64,000 nt of DNA from RYN-230 sp963851025 (GCA_963851025.1 CAWKOA010000030.1:62001-126000); one strand, 5' to 3'; counted from the stretch's first letter, positions 28,739 through 38,714 are shown. Made by a program: numbers and translations. Notes: a model not told the origin generated them from the sequence alone.

Positions 28739-28842
28739 CGCGGAACCCTGGCCGCCCAGCCCGGGCCCGGGCTGGCCGGGCCCAGGCTGGGCGCCTGGCC
28801 CGGACGCTGCCGGGCTCGGCCGCTGCTGGCCCGGGCGGGTGG

Positions 28843-29826
28843 TCAGGCACGGGACGCGGACGGGTCGGTCCGCGGCGTCGGCACGCTGGCCAGCAGCCCG
28901 GCGACCACGTCGTCCGGCTTGACCTGGCGGACCCACAGCTCAGGCCGCAGCGTGATCCGGTGCGCCAGGGCCGGCACCGCCACGCTCTTGATGTCGTCCG
29001 GGATCACGTAGTCCCGCAGCCGCAGCAGGGCCTGGCCGCGGGCCAGCTGGATGATGGCCAGCCCGCCGCGCGGGCTGGCCCCGACCTGGATCTGCCGGTG
29101 CTCCCGGGTCGCCCGGACCAGGGCCACGACGTAGTCGATCAGGTCGGCCGACACCTCCACGTCCTCCAGCGCGGCCCGCATGGCGAGCACTTCGGGCGCG
29201 TCGGTGACCTGCTTGAGCACCGTGTTCTCGGCCCGGCGGTCCAGCCGCCGCTGCAGCATCGCCGCCTCGTCCGCGCTGTCCAGGTAGCCCAGCCGCAGCC
29301 GCATCAGGAAGCGGTCGAGCTGGGCTTCCGGCAGCTCGTAGGTGCCCTCGTACTCGATCGGGTTGTCGGTGGCCAGCACGACGAAGGGCTGCGGCAGCGG
29401 GCGGGTCTGCCCGTCCATGCTCACCTGGCCCTCGCCCATGGCCTCCAGCAGGGCCGCCTGGGTCTTCGGCGGGGTCCGGTTGATCTCGTCCGCGAGCAGC
29501 AGCTGGGTGAACACCGGCCCCGGCCGGAACTGCATCTCCGCGGTCCGCTGGTCGTACATGGGCGCGCCGATCACGTCCGACGGCAGCATGTCCGGGGTGA
29601 ACTGGATGCGCGCGAAGTCCAGGCCGAGCACCTGCGCGAACGACCGGGCGATCAGCGTCTTGCCCAGCCCGGGGAGGTCTTCCAGCAGGATGTGGCCGCC
29701 GGCCAGGATCCCGATCAGCACCAGTTCCAGGGCGCGCTGGTGCCCCACGACGGCCCGCTGCACCTCCGCCAGCACCTGCGCGGAACGCTGCGCGGTTTCG
29801 TCGGGGGTCAGGGTCTTGTCCGTCAC
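28843..29826 (-). CDS. MoxR family AAA+ ATPase
   Basis: A 327-residue ATPase with intact frame. Walker A is LEDLPGLGKTLIARSFAQVL, Walker B LLLADEINRTPPKTQAALLE, sensor 1 PFVVLATDNPIEYEGTYELP and the arginine finger region PEAQLDRFLMRL; the lid domain has GASPRGGLAIIQLARGQALL. MoxR ATPases act as chaperones for protein complexes, usually with a DUF58/VWA partner, which is the next gene. GTG start at 29826 overlaps the preceding stop by 4 bases (GTGA). Part of an operon with DUF4129 and a two-component system upstream. Confidence 0.95.
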   Translation of the reverse strand: MTDKTLTPDETAQRSAQVLAEVQRAVVGHQRALELVLIGILAGGHILLEDLPGLGKTLIARSFAQVLGLDFARIQFTPDMLPSDVIGAPMYDQRTAEMQFRPGPVFTQLLLADEINRTPPKTQAALLEAMGEGQVSMDGQTRPLPQPFVVLATDNPIEYEGTYELPEAQLDRFLMRLRLGYLDSADEAAMLQRRLDRRAENTVLKQVTDAPEVLAMRAALEDVEVSADLIDYVVALVRATREHRQIQVGASPRGGLAIIQLARGQALLRLRDYVIPDDIKSVAVPALAHRITLRPELWVRQVKPDDVVAGLLASVPTPRTDPSASRA

Positions 29827-30438
29827 AGATGCTCCAGTCGGTCGAGGAGGCGGGCCAGGGTCGGGTAGGGGATGCCCGGCTGGTCACGGGCCGGGGCCGG
29901 TCCCGCGTCCCCGGCCGGCCCGGCTTTCCGGGCGGGGTCGATCCACGGCCACAGGCTGTCGTGCCCGGGGCTGCCCCCGGCGAACGCCCGCCGGGCGGCG
30001 CGCCGGGTCGTCGTACAGGCTGATCCCGTGCCGCTCGGCCAGCCGCGAGGCGAGCAGGTGCTCCAGCTGGCTGCGCAGGCCGGCCTCGTAGGCCGACATC
30101 GAGGCCTGGGCGTCGGCCAGCCGGGAGCGCCGCCGCCACTGGCGGGAAAAGGACGACAGCACCGGCGTGGGCACCGCCGGGTCGGGGCCGCTGATGTCCT
30201 CGGGCGCGGATCCCTGCGGCACCGGGCGCACCAGGCTGCGCAGCACGAGCAGGCTGATCACCGCGGCCGCCACCGCGACCACCGCGAGCGCGCCGGGACC
30301 GGCCACGGCGTAGCCGGCCGCGCACGCCGCGGCCACCGCCATGGCGGCGATGATGATCTCCGGCCGGGCCGGCCGCCAGCCCGGCCCGGGCGTGCGGGGG
30401 GCCGGAGCCCGGGAGCCGGGGGTGGCTGGGCCGGTCAT
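29823..30438 (-). CDS. Operon membrane protein between DUF4129 and MoxR (one frame break)
   Basis: About 205 residues. A Pro-rich N-terminus, two helices (IIIAAMAVAAACAAGYAVAG and ALAVVAVAAAVISLLVLRSL), then a soluble helical part (LADAQASMSAYEAGLRSQLE, HLLASRLAERHGISLYDDP). After about 30003 the frame shifts; the restored end GIPYPTLARLLDRLEHL overlaps the MoxR start. The overlap of 4 bases at both ends ties it to DUF4129 and MoxR. Proteins of this layout are regular members of actinobacterial MoxR operons, but no function is assigned. Confidence 0.68.
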
Positions 30439-31404
30439 GACGAGCCTCGCAGGTCGGCGGCCAGCTGCTCCAGCGCCTCGCGGGCGGTGTCGCGCTGGGC
30501 CGCGGTCAGCTCGTGGGCGGAGAACCGGGCCTCGTAGAACAGCCTGGTCAGCTCCGCGGCGGCCGCCCCGCGGACCAGCCCGCCGGCCACCGCCCGGGCC
30601 AGGAACTCATCCGGCGTGTCGGCGACCGCGTGGTCCGCCCCGGCCGCGGCCAGGCTCCGCTCCATGGCCAGGTAGCAGGCGATGATCGCGGCCCGGGCGT
30701 CGTCCAGCTCAGCCAGCGCGCGCCGGCCGGAGCTGACCGCCTCCTGCAGATCGCCCCGCTGGCCCTCGGCGAGCGACGCCTCGCCGGGCGGCAGCACCGC
30801 ATGACCGGGCAGGCGCCGCCGCAGCAGCACGACGCACACCACGATCCCGCCGATGAGGGCCAGGACGAGCAGCGCGTACAGGATGCCGGCGAGCGGCAGC
30901 CGGAACGGGGCGGACGGGTGCGGGGGCCGGGTCGGCGTGGGGAACACCGTCGGCTGCGGCTGGGTGGGCAGGGGCTGCGGCGGCACTGGATGAGGGCGCA
31001 GCGGCGCGGCCAGCAGCAGCACCGCCGGGATGGCGGCCAGCCCGGCCAGCAGCGCGAAGCGCAGCACGGAGCGTATCCGCAGGACCCGGAAGTCGTCGCT
31101 GGGCCCGCGGCCCCGGATGAGCAGCGCGATGAGCAGGGCGGCCAGGACGGCCTCCAGCCCGATCCCGATCGCGATCCCGTCCCGGTGGTACGGGCCGCGC
31201 CAGCCGTGCAGCGCGATGCCGCCCCGCAGGCCGGCCAGGACGCCGACGATCAGCAAGCGCGGTCAGCAGCAGCCGGGCCAGGGCGGGCCCGCGCAGCGCA
31301 GCGGCCAGGGCAGTCCCGTGCGCCGCGGCGCCGGGGGCAGGCTCACGCGCCCCGGTCCCTGGGGCAGGCTCACGCGCCGGGGCTGCTGTCTGCCTGCTGG
31401 TCAT
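30435..31404 (-). CDS. DUF4129 domain membrane protein (one frame break)
   Basis: About 322 residues. The N-terminus (residues 1-45) is rich in Ala/Pro/Gly, then three helices (about 45-65, 75-95, 110-130) and a Pro-rich extracellular segment (PPQPLPTQPQPTVFPTPTRP), a helix (LYALLVLALIGGIVVCVVLL), and the cytoplasmic DUF4129 domain (ARAAIIACYLAMERSLAAAG, TPDEFLARAVAGGL, LTRLFYEARFSAHELT). The start at 31404 reads in another frame until about 31258, where one extra T explains the shift. It lies 6 bases after the response regulator gene and overlaps the next gene by 4 bases (ATGA). DUF4129 usually accompanies MoxR/DUF58. Confidence 0.8.
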
Positions 31405-31410
31405 GGTCTC

Positions 31411-32085
31411 CTACGCGGGGGTGGCCAGGCCCGCCTGGTAGGCCAGTATGACCAGGTGCACGCGATCCCGCGCGCCGAGCTTGGTGAGCAGGTGCCCCAC
31501 GTGCGTCTTGGTGGTGGCCGGGGTGATGTCGAGGCGCTTGGCGATCTCCGTGTTCGACAGGCCGCCGGCCACCAGGGCCAGCACCTCGCGCTCGCGGGCG
31601 GTGATCACGTCCAGCGCGCCGCCGCCTCCGGCCGGGACGGCGGGGGTGAGCGGCGGCGTGCGGGCGAACTCCTCGACCAGGCGGCGGGTCACGCTCGGGG
31701 CGAGCAGGGAGTCGCCCGCCGCGATCACCTGGATCGCGTTGAGCAGCTCGCCGGGCGAGATGCTCTTGAGCAGGAACCCGCTGGCCCCGGCGCGCAGCGC
31801 GGCGAACACGTACTCGTCCAGGTCGAACGTGGTCAGGATGAGCACCCGGACCTCGCTGGTCGCCGGCGACCGGGTGATCTGGCGGGTGGCCTCGATGCCG
31901 TCCATGACCGGCATCCGGACATCCATCAGCACGACGTCGGGGTGGTGCCGGCGGGCCTGCTCGACCGCCTCGCTGCCGGTGCCGGCCTCACCGACCACGC
32001 TGAACCCGGGCGTGGCCGCGACGATGCCGCGGAAACCGGCCCGGACCAGGGCCTGGTCGTCGGCGACCAGCACGCGCAGGGTCAT
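31411..32085 (-). CDS. NarL/LuxR-family response regulator
   Basis: A 224-residue regulator. Receiver: acidic pair VLVADDQALVRAG, phospho-Asp HPDVVLMDVRMPVMDGIE, Thr LILTTFDLDEYVF and Lys GFLLKSISPGEL. LuxR helix-turn-helix: ITAREREVLALVAGGLSNTE then TPATTKTHVGHLLTKLGARD. Start ATG 32085 overlaps the kinase stop by 4 bases (ATGA). It heads into the DUF4129-MoxR-DUF58 genes, so it may control that operon, or the ABC genes transcribed away from it on the other side. Confidence 0.94.
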   Translation of the reverse strand: MTLRVLVADDQALVRAGFRGIVAATPGFSVVGEAGTGSEAVEQARRHHPDVVLMDVRMPVMDGIEATRQITRSPATSEVRVLILTTFDLDEYVFAALRAGASGFLLKSISPGELLNAIQVIAAGDSLLAPSVTRRLVEEFARTPPLTPAVPAGGGGALDVITAREREVLALVAGGLSNTEIAKRLDITPATTKTHVGHLLTKLGARDRVHLVILAYQAGLATPA

Positions 32086-33546
32086 GGCCGCCCCGCGCTG
32101 AGCGGCAGCCGGGCCCGCACCACGAAGCCGCCGTCCGGCCGCGGCAGCGCGTGCAGTTCGCCGCCGCACAGGCTGACCCGCTCCCGCATGCCGATGATTC
32201 CGTGCCCCGCGCGGTCCGGCCCGCCGCCCACGCGGGCAGGCGGGCGTACCGCGGCGCCGGCCCCCACCGGGACGCCGGCGATCCGGGCGGGCGCGGCCAC
32301 ACCGGCGGGCGCGGCCGTCCCGGCGGGCGCGGCCGCCAGGGTGGGCACCCCGGCCCCGGGGTCGGTGACCTCGACGAGCAGGCTGTCCGGGCCGTATTCG
32401 AGGACGACGTGGCAGCGGTCCGCGCCGGAGTGCTTGACCACGTTGGTCAGCGACTCCTGCACGATGCGGTACGCGGACAGGTCGAGGCTGGCGGGCAGGC
32501 TGCGCGGCCCGCCGATCCGCTCGACGGTCACCGTGACCCCGGCGCCCGCGGTCCGTTCCACCAGCCGGTCCAGGTTGGCCAGCCCGGGGGCGGGGGCCAG
32601 TGGCGCGGTGGGGCGGAACGCGCGGGCCGGTCCTCGAGCAGGCTCGCGCGGGACCGCCGGTCGCTGTCCGTGCCGGGCCGGCCGCCGGGCCCGCGGGATT
32701 GTCCACTGCTCGCGGGGATGCCCGGTCGCCGCAGGCTCCTGGGCGGCCAGTTCCGCGTCGGCCGCCGCGATGTCCCCGTCCGTCTGGCGGAGCACGCACA
32801 GCATCCGCTGCATCTCGCCCAGCGCCTCCCGGCTGACCGCCTGGATGGCGCTGAGCGCGGCCCGGGCCTCAGCCGGCTGGCTGTCGAACACGTACTCACC
32901 GAACCCGGCCTGCACGGTGACCACGGTCATGCTGTGCGCCACCACGTCGTGCAGTTCCCGGGCGATCCGCAGCCGCTCCCGGGTGACCGCGTCGCTGGCC
33001 GCCCGGTCCCGGACCGCGCGCCATGTGGGTCCGCCGCTGCTGGACCAGGTACCCGATCATCCAGGCGATGGTCAGCACCAGGGCGGCGCCGGTCGCGTTG
33101 CCCGAACCCAGCCCGTCGAAGTGCAGCACCACGCCCTGCGCGATCAGCAGGGCCAGCCCGCCGGCCAGGCCGGCCAGCGCGATACCCCGGCGGCAGGTAG
33201 ACGCGACCAGGAACAGCACCAGCGCCATCGGGAGGAACGGGCCACGGGTGATCTCCCCGCCGAGCACCAGGGTGACCACGCAGCCGGCCAGCACGATGAC
33301 CAGGGCCCGGACCGGGACCCGGCGCCGGATGGCGACCGGGACGGCCAGGGCGAGCGCCAGCACGGCGGCGAGCGGGGCCTCCCGCGGGGACAGCACCCCG
33401 AGCAGGGTCCGGCTGCCCACGGTGGCGTGGAAGAGGGACGCGAAGATGACCACGCCGCAGACGACCGCGGTGGCGTAGTCCAGCGCTATCCAGAACCGCC
33501 GCCTCAGCCGGGCGCCCCGCGGCGGTCGGGTTGCTCCGTTCACCAC
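32082..33546 (-). CDS. Two-component sensor histidine kinase (HisKA_3 type) (one frame break)
   Basis: About 488 residues. Five to six helices at residues 20-165 (ATAVVCGVVIFASLF, LAGCVVTLVLGG, GLAGGLALLIAQGVVLHF), then the phosphoacceptor helix RLRIARELHDVVAHSMTVVT and HATPase N-box AYRIVQESLTNVVKHSGADR and G-box AGHGIIGMRERVSLCGGEL. The frame breaks near 33021 just before the dimerisation helix (one extra G). An Ala/Pro/Val-rich run (APAGTAAPAGVAAPARIAG) is inserted between the N- and G-boxes. Its stop overlaps the regulator start. Signal unknown. Confidence 0.9.
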
Positions 33547-33743
33547 CTAACGGTAACGCCGCAGGCCCCCCGGGGGCGTCCGCCCGCGGTCGTACGCTGC
33601 CGGGCTGATCCGGGACCCGGCGGCGGCCGAGTCAGGCCGTGGCCTGATGAGGAAAGCCATTCTCCAGGGTGATGACGCGCGGGCACCCGGGCCGGCAGGC
33701 TGGGTTCCCACCGCGACCACGCCACGAGGGGAGCACGAGACAG

Positions 33744-34766
33744 GTGACCACGCCAGCGCCACTGCAGTCTGGGCCGCTGCAGTCTGGGCCGCCGCCCGGC
33801 GGGACCGGCCCCGGGCCGGGTTTCGTTGCGGCGGTTATTGAGACCTCAGCCCTCACCAAGCGGTACCCGGCCGCGGTGACCGCCCTGGACCAGCTGTCCG
33901 TGCGGGTCGGGCCGGGAATCACCGGGCTGGTCGGGGCCAACGGCGCGGGCAAGTCCACCCTGATCAAGATCCTGCTCGGGCTGCTCACCCCGACCGGCGG
34001 CCGGGCGGCCGTCCTCGGCCTGGACTGCGAGCGGGACGGGGAGCAGATCAGGTCGCGATGCGGCTACATGCCGGAGCACGACTGCCTGCCGCCGGACGTC
34101 ACCGCGACCGAGTTCGTCACCCATCTGGGCCGGATGTCCGGGCTGCCGCCGACCGCGGCCAAGGAGCGGGCCGCCGAATCGCTGCGCCACGTCGGCCTGT
34201 ACGAGGAGCGCTACCGGCAGATCGGCACCTACTCCACCGGCATGAAGCAGCGGGTGAAGCTGGCCCAGGCGCTGGTCGGGGACCCGCAGCTGATGCTGCT
34301 GGACGAGCCCACCATCGGCCTGGACCCGGCGGGCCGGGCCGCGATGCTGGACCTGGTCAGCCGGATCGGGGCCGAGTTCGGCATCTCGATCCTGGTGTCC
34401 TCGCACCTGCTCGGCGAGATCGAGCAGATCTGCGACCATCTGGTGGCCATCGACAGCGGCCGGCTGCTCCGCTCCGACTCGATGACCAGCTTCACCCAGG
34501 TCAGCCAGGTGCTGCTGGTGGAGGTGGACGAGGGCACGGCGCAGCTGGAAGCCGAGCTGGCCGCCCGGGGGCTGCGGCCGCGGCGCGACGAGCGGGCGCT
34601 GCTGGTCCAGATCGCCTCCGACGAGACCTACGACCTCGTCCGGGACGCGGTGGCGGACCTGGGCCTGCCGCTGAACCGGCTGGAGCAGCGCAGGCGCCGG
34701 GTCGAGGAACTGTTCCGCGACCGTGGTGACGAACAAGGTGCCCCGGAACGGGAAGGAGCAGCGTGA
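33744..34766 (+). CDS. ABC transporter ATP-binding protein (pair 1)
   Basis: About 340 residues with intact frame. Walker A GANGAGKSTLIKILLGLLTP, signature YSTGMKQRVKLAQALVG, Walker B LMLLDEPTIGLDPAGRAAML and switch SSHLLGEIEQICDHLVAIDS. A C-terminal extension of 80 residues (LAARGLRPRRDERALLVQIA) resembles the accessory domain of multidrug or antibiotic export ATPases. I placed the start at GTG 33744; the leader carries two in-frame copies of a 15-bp repeat coding LQSGP. It overlaps the permease start by 4 bases. It diverges from the kinase/MoxR chain, as in bacitracin-resistance-like and other export modules. Confidence 0.9.
   Translation: MTTPAPLQSGPLQSGPPPGGTGPGPGFVAAVIETSALTKRYPAAVTALDQLSVRVGPGITGLVGANGAGKSTLIKILLGLLTPTGGRAAVLGLDCERDGEQIRSRCGYMPEHDCLPPDVTATEFVTHLGRMSGLPPTAAKERAAESLRHVGLYEERYRQIGTYSTGMKQRVKLAQALVGDPQLMLLDEPTIGLDPAGRAAMLDLVSRIGAEFGISILVSSHLLGEIEQICDHLVAIDSGRLLRSDSMTSFTQVSQVLLVEVDEGTAQLEAELAARGLRPRRDERALLVQIASDETYDLVRDAVADLGLPLNRLEQRRRRVEELFRDRGDEQGAPEREGAA
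33762..33791 (+). repeat. Two perfect 15-bp direct repeats in the ABC gene leader
   Basis: CTGCAGTCTGGGCCG occurs at 33762-33776 and again at 33777-33791, in frame, encoding LQSGP twice, before the conserved ATPase domain. Confidence 0.9.
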
Positions 34767-35679
34767 GCACGCAGAGCGGGCCTCCCGCGGCCGCGACCGG
34801 CGTCATCCACGACATCGGCTACCGGCACTACGACGGGCCGCGGCTAGGCCGGGCCGGCATCGTCCGGGCGCTGGGCTGGCACAGCCTGCGGTCCGCGTTC
34901 GGCATCGGCCGCGGCGCCAAGGCCAAGATCATCCCGGTCATCGCCTTCGTGATCATGTGCGTGCCCGCGGTGGTCAACGCGATCGCGATGGCCCAGGGCG
35001 GCCGGCCAGGTGGTCTTCTACGACACCTACGTGTTCCAGCTCCGGGTCCTCGTCATGATCATCTTCGTCGCGGCCCAGGCACCCGAGCTGGTGTCCCGGG
35101 ACCTGCGCAGCCACGTGCTGCCGCTGTACTTCTCGCGGCCGCTGCGCCGGCTCGACTACCCGCTGGCCAAGCTCGGCGCGTTCATCCTGGCCTGCCTGGC
35201 CCTGCTGGAGATCCCGCTGCTGCTGCTCTACCTGGGCGCGATCAGCCAGGCGCACGGCGGGGCGGCGATCTGGGCCCAGACCAGGGCGCTGATCCCGGGC
35301 CTGCTCGTCGGGCTGGCCTGGGCCGTGCTGCTGGCCACGATCGGGCTCGCGCTCGCCTCGCTCAGCGGGCGCCGCGCGTACGCGACGGGCAGCATCGCGA
35401 TCTGCTTCTTCCTCAGCTGGGCCCTGGCCGGGCTGCTGCGCGGGGTGCACGTCGGTGACACGGGGGCGGGGCAGCCGGCGCGGGGGCGCGGCTCTCCGGC
35501 CTGGTCAGCCCGTTCACCGTGCTGGACGGGCTGCGCCAGTGGCTCGGCGGCACCTCGCCAGGGCCGATACCCGCCGCCGGGGAGCTACGGGCCGCTGTAC
35601 GGCGTGATGTTCCTGCTGCTGCTGGCGGCTCGCGGTGGGCGGGCTGGCCGCCCGGTACCGGAAGGCGGGCATCGCATGA
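34763..35679 (+). pseudogene. ABC transporter permease (pair 1), broken frame
   Basis: About 300 residues with six helices across several frames; breaks near 35003, 35475, 35570 and 35632. Start GTG 34763 (overlap GTGA with the ATPase) gives STQSGPPAAATGVIHDIGYR, a usual N-terminus of ABC-2-type permeases of this group (DIGYRHYDGPRLGR). Later parts: FYDTYVFQLRVLVMIIFVAA, FILACLALLEIPLLLLYLGA, GLAWAVLLATIGLALASLSG and SYGPLYGVMFLLLLAA. The stop at 35677-35679 overlaps the next ATPase start. Pairs with the ATPase upstream. Confidence 0.82.
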
Positions 35680-36588
35680 GCGACGATCGAGCTGCGCAAC
35701 GTGTCCCGCTGGTACGGCAACGTGGTCGCGATCAACGACATCACGATGACCATCGGCCCGGGGGTCACCGGGCTGCTCGGCCCGAACGGCGCCGGCAAGT
35801 CCACCCTGCTGCACCTGATCTCCGGCTTCCTGGAGCCGTCCCGGGGCGAGCTGACCGTCGGCGGCGTGCCCAGCTGGCGCAACCCGGACGTCTACCGGAC
35901 CCTCGGCCTGGTGCCCGAGCGTCCCGCGGTCTACCCGTTCCTCACCGGGCTGGAGTTCGTCCGGGCCACCGCCCGGCTGCACAAGCTGCCCGACCCGGAC
36001 CGCGCCGCGCAGCGGGCCATCGCCATCGTGGAGATGGCGGCCGCGCAGGACCGGAAGATCGCGACCTACTCCAAGGGCATGCGGCAGCGGATCAAGGTCG
36101 CGGCGGCGCTGGTGCACGACCCGGAGATGCTGCTGCTGGACGAGCCGTTCAACGGGATGGACCCGCGGCAGCGGCTGCACATGATGGACCTGCTGGAGAC
36201 GCTCGGCGACGAGGGCCGCACCATCCTGTTCAGCTCGCACATCCTGGAGGAAGTGGAGCGGCTGTCCGGCACCATCCAGGTCATCGTGGCCGGGCGGCTC
36301 GCCGCGTCCGGGGACTTCCGGGCCATCCGGCGGCTGATGACCAGCCGGCCGCACGTGTTCCTGGTCCGCACCTCCGACGACCGGCGGCTGGGCGCGGCCC
36401 TGATCGGCCGGCCCGTCGGTGACCGGGGTGGAGATGAGCGGCGGCGGGCTGCAGGTGAAGGCCTCGGACTACGGCGCGTTCAGCCGGGAGATCGCCGCGC
36501 TCACCCGGGAGCAGGGCATCCGCTCCGCGAGCTGCTGCCCGAGGATGAGTCGCTGGAGAGCGTGTTCGCCTACCTAGTGGAGTCCTGA
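35676..36588 (+). pseudogene. ABC transporter ATP-binding protein (pair 2), broken frame
   Basis: About 304 residues. Walker A LGPNGAGKSTLLHLISGF, signature YSKGMRQRIKVAAALVHDPE, Walker B MLLLDEPFNGMDPRQRLHMM and switch SSHILEEVERLSGTIQVIVA. ATG 35676 overlaps the permease stop; a one-base insertion near 35687 separates the start codon from the main frame (ELRNVSRWYGNVVAINDIT). A second pair of compensating shifts near 36417 and 36520 garbles about 35 residues before the normal end EDESLESVFAYLVES. Second ATPase of the four-gene export operon. Confidence 0.87.
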
Positions 36589-36589
36589 G

Positions 36590-37324
36590 ATGTTGTCGCT
36601 GCAGGCCAGGACGGTGGCCTCGATCACCCTGCGCGCCACCATGGGGCGCCGGCGGGCTCTCCTGTTCGCGATCCCGCCGCTGATCCTGGTGCTGGTCACC
36701 GCGCTGCTGAAGGCCGCGAGCACCCGAGCGGGCCGACTGGCCGAGCCTCATCCTGGGCGGCTTCGGGCTGGCCGTGGTGCTGCCGCTCACCGCGCTGATC
36801 ATCGGGACCAGCGTGCTCGGCGCGGAGATCGACGACGGCAGCGTGGTGCACCTGCTGGCCACCCCGGTGCCCCGGTCCACGGTGATCCTGACCAAGTTCG
36901 CGGTCGGCCACCGGGCTGACCATGGTGTTCGCGGCGGTGCCGGAGCTCCTGGCCGGGCTGATCGCCACCGGCGGCGCGACCAGGCTGGCCGCCGGGCTGT
37001 TCGTCGGCGCGCTGGCCGGGTCGGTCATCTACAACGCGGTGTTCGTGATGATCTCCGTGCTCACCACCCGGGCCATCGCCGTGGGCCTGCTCTACCTGCT
37101 GGTCTGGGAATCGCTGCTGGGCAACTTGGTCAGCGGGGTCCGGGTGCTGTCGGTCGCGCAGTACTCGCTGGGCATCGCCAACTCGATCGCCCATGACGGC
37201 AACCTGAACGCGCACCTCGGGCGTGGCCACGGCCGCGGTCATGGGCGTCGTGGTCACCGTGATCGCGCTGGTCCTGGCTGTCCGCCGCCTGGCCGTCTTC
37301 TCCCTCAAGGGCGACGCGGTCTGA
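36590..37324 (+). pseudogene. ABC transporter permease (pair 2), broken frame
   Basis: About 245 residues, three frame breaks (about 36735, 36912 and 37220). Start ATG 36590 directly follows the ATPase stop: LSLQARTVASITLRATMGRR then LFAIPPLILVLVTALL. Later helices: LTALIIGTSVLGAEIDDGSV (a conserved loop of ABC-2 permeases, with HLLATPVPRSTVILTK), VFAAVPELLAGLIATGG and GALAGSVIYNAVFVMISVLT, ending VVTVIALVLAVRRLAVFSLK. Last gene of the ABC operon; it converges on the metallo-hydrolase. Substrate unknown. Confidence 0.83.
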
Positions 37325-37336
37325 GGCTCCCCAACC

Positions 37337-37918
37337 TTAGACGGGGGTGCCCGGGGCGGGTCGGAAGGCGGGGCCGTGGCCGGGGACGATCACCGTGGCC
37401 ACCTCGAGGATGCGGGCCCGGCTCTGCCGCAGCGCGGCCTGGTCGGCGGCGAGCGGGTCCTCGTCCGGGCCGTCCGGTCCCCACCAGGCGTGCGTGCACG
37501 CGTACACGTCCTCCGGGGTGGCGGCGAGGGTCGTGATGTCCTCCGCGGTGTGCCCGGGCGTGGCGATGAGCCGGACCGACGGGGTGAGTGCGAAGTCCCC
37601 CGGCTCGCGGCTGATCCAGCGGTCGCCGTCGTAGCTGGCCCAGTGGTCGTGGATGACCGCGCCCGGGAACAGGGCCGCGTTGATCGTGTGGTCGGGGTGG
37701 TGATGGCTGAACACCACGTCGGTCACCCCGGCCGGGTCCTGGCCCCGGGCGGCCAGCGCGCCGAGCAGGGCGTCCCGGCCGGACACCATGCCCGGGTCGA
37801 CGACGATGACCCGGCCGCCGTCCACGATCAGCGTGACCGTGCTGCCCACCCGGTCGGCGTCGTCCTCTTCCCGGGCGTACCCCTCGTGCAGGACGAACAC
37901 CTGCGCGGTCCCGGCCAT
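37337..37918 (-). CDS. MBL-fold metallo-hydrolase
   Basis: A 193-residue protein with the zinc motif VVFSHHHPDHTINAALFPGA (H-x-H-x-D-H type), then His in LIATPGHTAEDITTLA, Asp/His further on, and a terminal His in ATVIVPGHGPAF. The early strand VTLIVDGGRVIVVDPGMVSG is typical. It resembles the small MBLAC1-like group; substrate unknown. ATG 37918 shares one base with the stop of the HhH-GPD gene upstream (TGATG), so the two are coupled, though their functions do not obviously connect. Frame intact. Confidence 0.88.
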   Translation of the reverse strand: MAGTAQVFVLHEGYAREEDDADRVGSTVTLIVDGGRVIVVDPGMVSGRDALLGALAARGQDPAGVTDVVFSHHHPDHTINAALFPGAVIHDHWASYDGDRWISREPGDFALTPSVRLIATPGHTAEDITTLAATPEDVYACTHAWWGPDGPDEDPLAADQAALRQSRARILEVATVIVPGHGPAFRPAPGTPV

Positions 37919-38492
37919 CAGCGGGCGGCCTTCGCGGCGGCCTTGCGCTCCTGCTTGTAGGCGCGGACCTCGGCCAGGGACTCGGCGTCGGTGATGTCGG
38001 CCACCGAGACCCGGGAGCCTTCCTGGCCGAACGGGCCGGTGGCCTCCTGCCAGCCGGGCGGCCGGACTCCCAGCTGCTTGCCCAGCAGGGCCGCGAAGAT
38101 CTGCGCCTTGGTCGCGCCGAACCCGGGCAGCTCGGCGATCCGGCGGACCAGTTCCTGGCCGGTCTGCCGCGCTGGTCCAGAGCGCGGCCGGGTCCCCGTC
38201 GTAGCGGTCCACGATCAGCCGGGCCAGGTCCTGGGTCCGGGCGGCCATGGCCCGGGGGTAGCGGTGCAGGGCCGGCCGCTCGCTGAACACGGCGGCCAGC
38301 GCGTCCGGGTCGTAGTCGGCCAGTTCCTGGCGCGGTGGGCTCGTGGCCGAGCCGCCGCACCAGGTCACGCGGCCCGCTGAACGCCTTCTCCAACGGCACC
38401 TGCTGGTCCAGCAGCATGCCGATGAGCAGCGCGAGCGGGTCGCGCGCAAGCAACTCGTTAGCGTCGGGATCGATCGGCAGCGATATGGTCAT
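37918..38492 (-). CDS. HhH-GPD-type base-excision repair protein (two frame breaks)
   Basis: About 190 residues. The N-terminus LARDPLALLIGMLLDQQVPL and FSGPRDLVRRLGH is typical of the actinobacterial HhH-GPD endonuclease III-like group. The middle has LADYDPDALAAVFSERPALH and MAARTQDLARLIVDRYDGD. The end has a helix-hairpin-helix ELVRRIAELPGFGATKAQIF and a basic tail. Breaks lie near 38335 and 38170. The family may excise damaged bases, but the catalytic Lys/Asp of endonuclease III is not clearly visible. ATG 38492 has AGGAGG 6 bases upstream. Confidence 0.78.
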
Positions 38493-38703
38493 GGAAGCCT
38501 CCTGGTCGCTGCGGCCATCCTGGCCGGCCGCGGCGGCGCCCGCGAACCCGGAGGCCCGGAAGCTGGGCGCGGCCTGGGAACATGCGCAGAACCGGTGCGC
38601 GCGGAACTACGTGGCGGCCGGCTGGCGTTTCACTTATCAGGCGCGGATGTGGCGCGGCTGGCCGGGCTCGGCCCGGCCAGGGAACCGCATCCTCGCCGCC
38701 TGA
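38491..38703 (+). CDS. Small protein, Trp/Arg-rich, function unknown
   Basis: A 70-residue open frame with coding-like G/C at third positions: ASWSLRPSWPAAAAPANPEA then AWEHAQNRCARNYVAAGWRF and MWRGWPGSARPGNRILAA. It begins at ATG 38491, overlapping the divergent HhH-GPD start by two bases, and its stop lies just upstream of the ribosome site of the next small gene. No family is recognised. It may not be a real gene. Confidence 0.35.
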   Translation: MEASWSLRPSWPAAAAPANPEARKLGAAWEHAQNRCARNYVAAGWRFTYQARMWRGWPGSARPGNRILAA

Positions 38704-38714
38704 GGAGGCAGAAG

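Noticed and set aside
35676..36588. Programmed ribosomal frameshifting in the ABC genes
   Set aside because: No slippery heptamer or downstream structure is consistent among the break sites, and breaks occur all over the window in unrelated genes.
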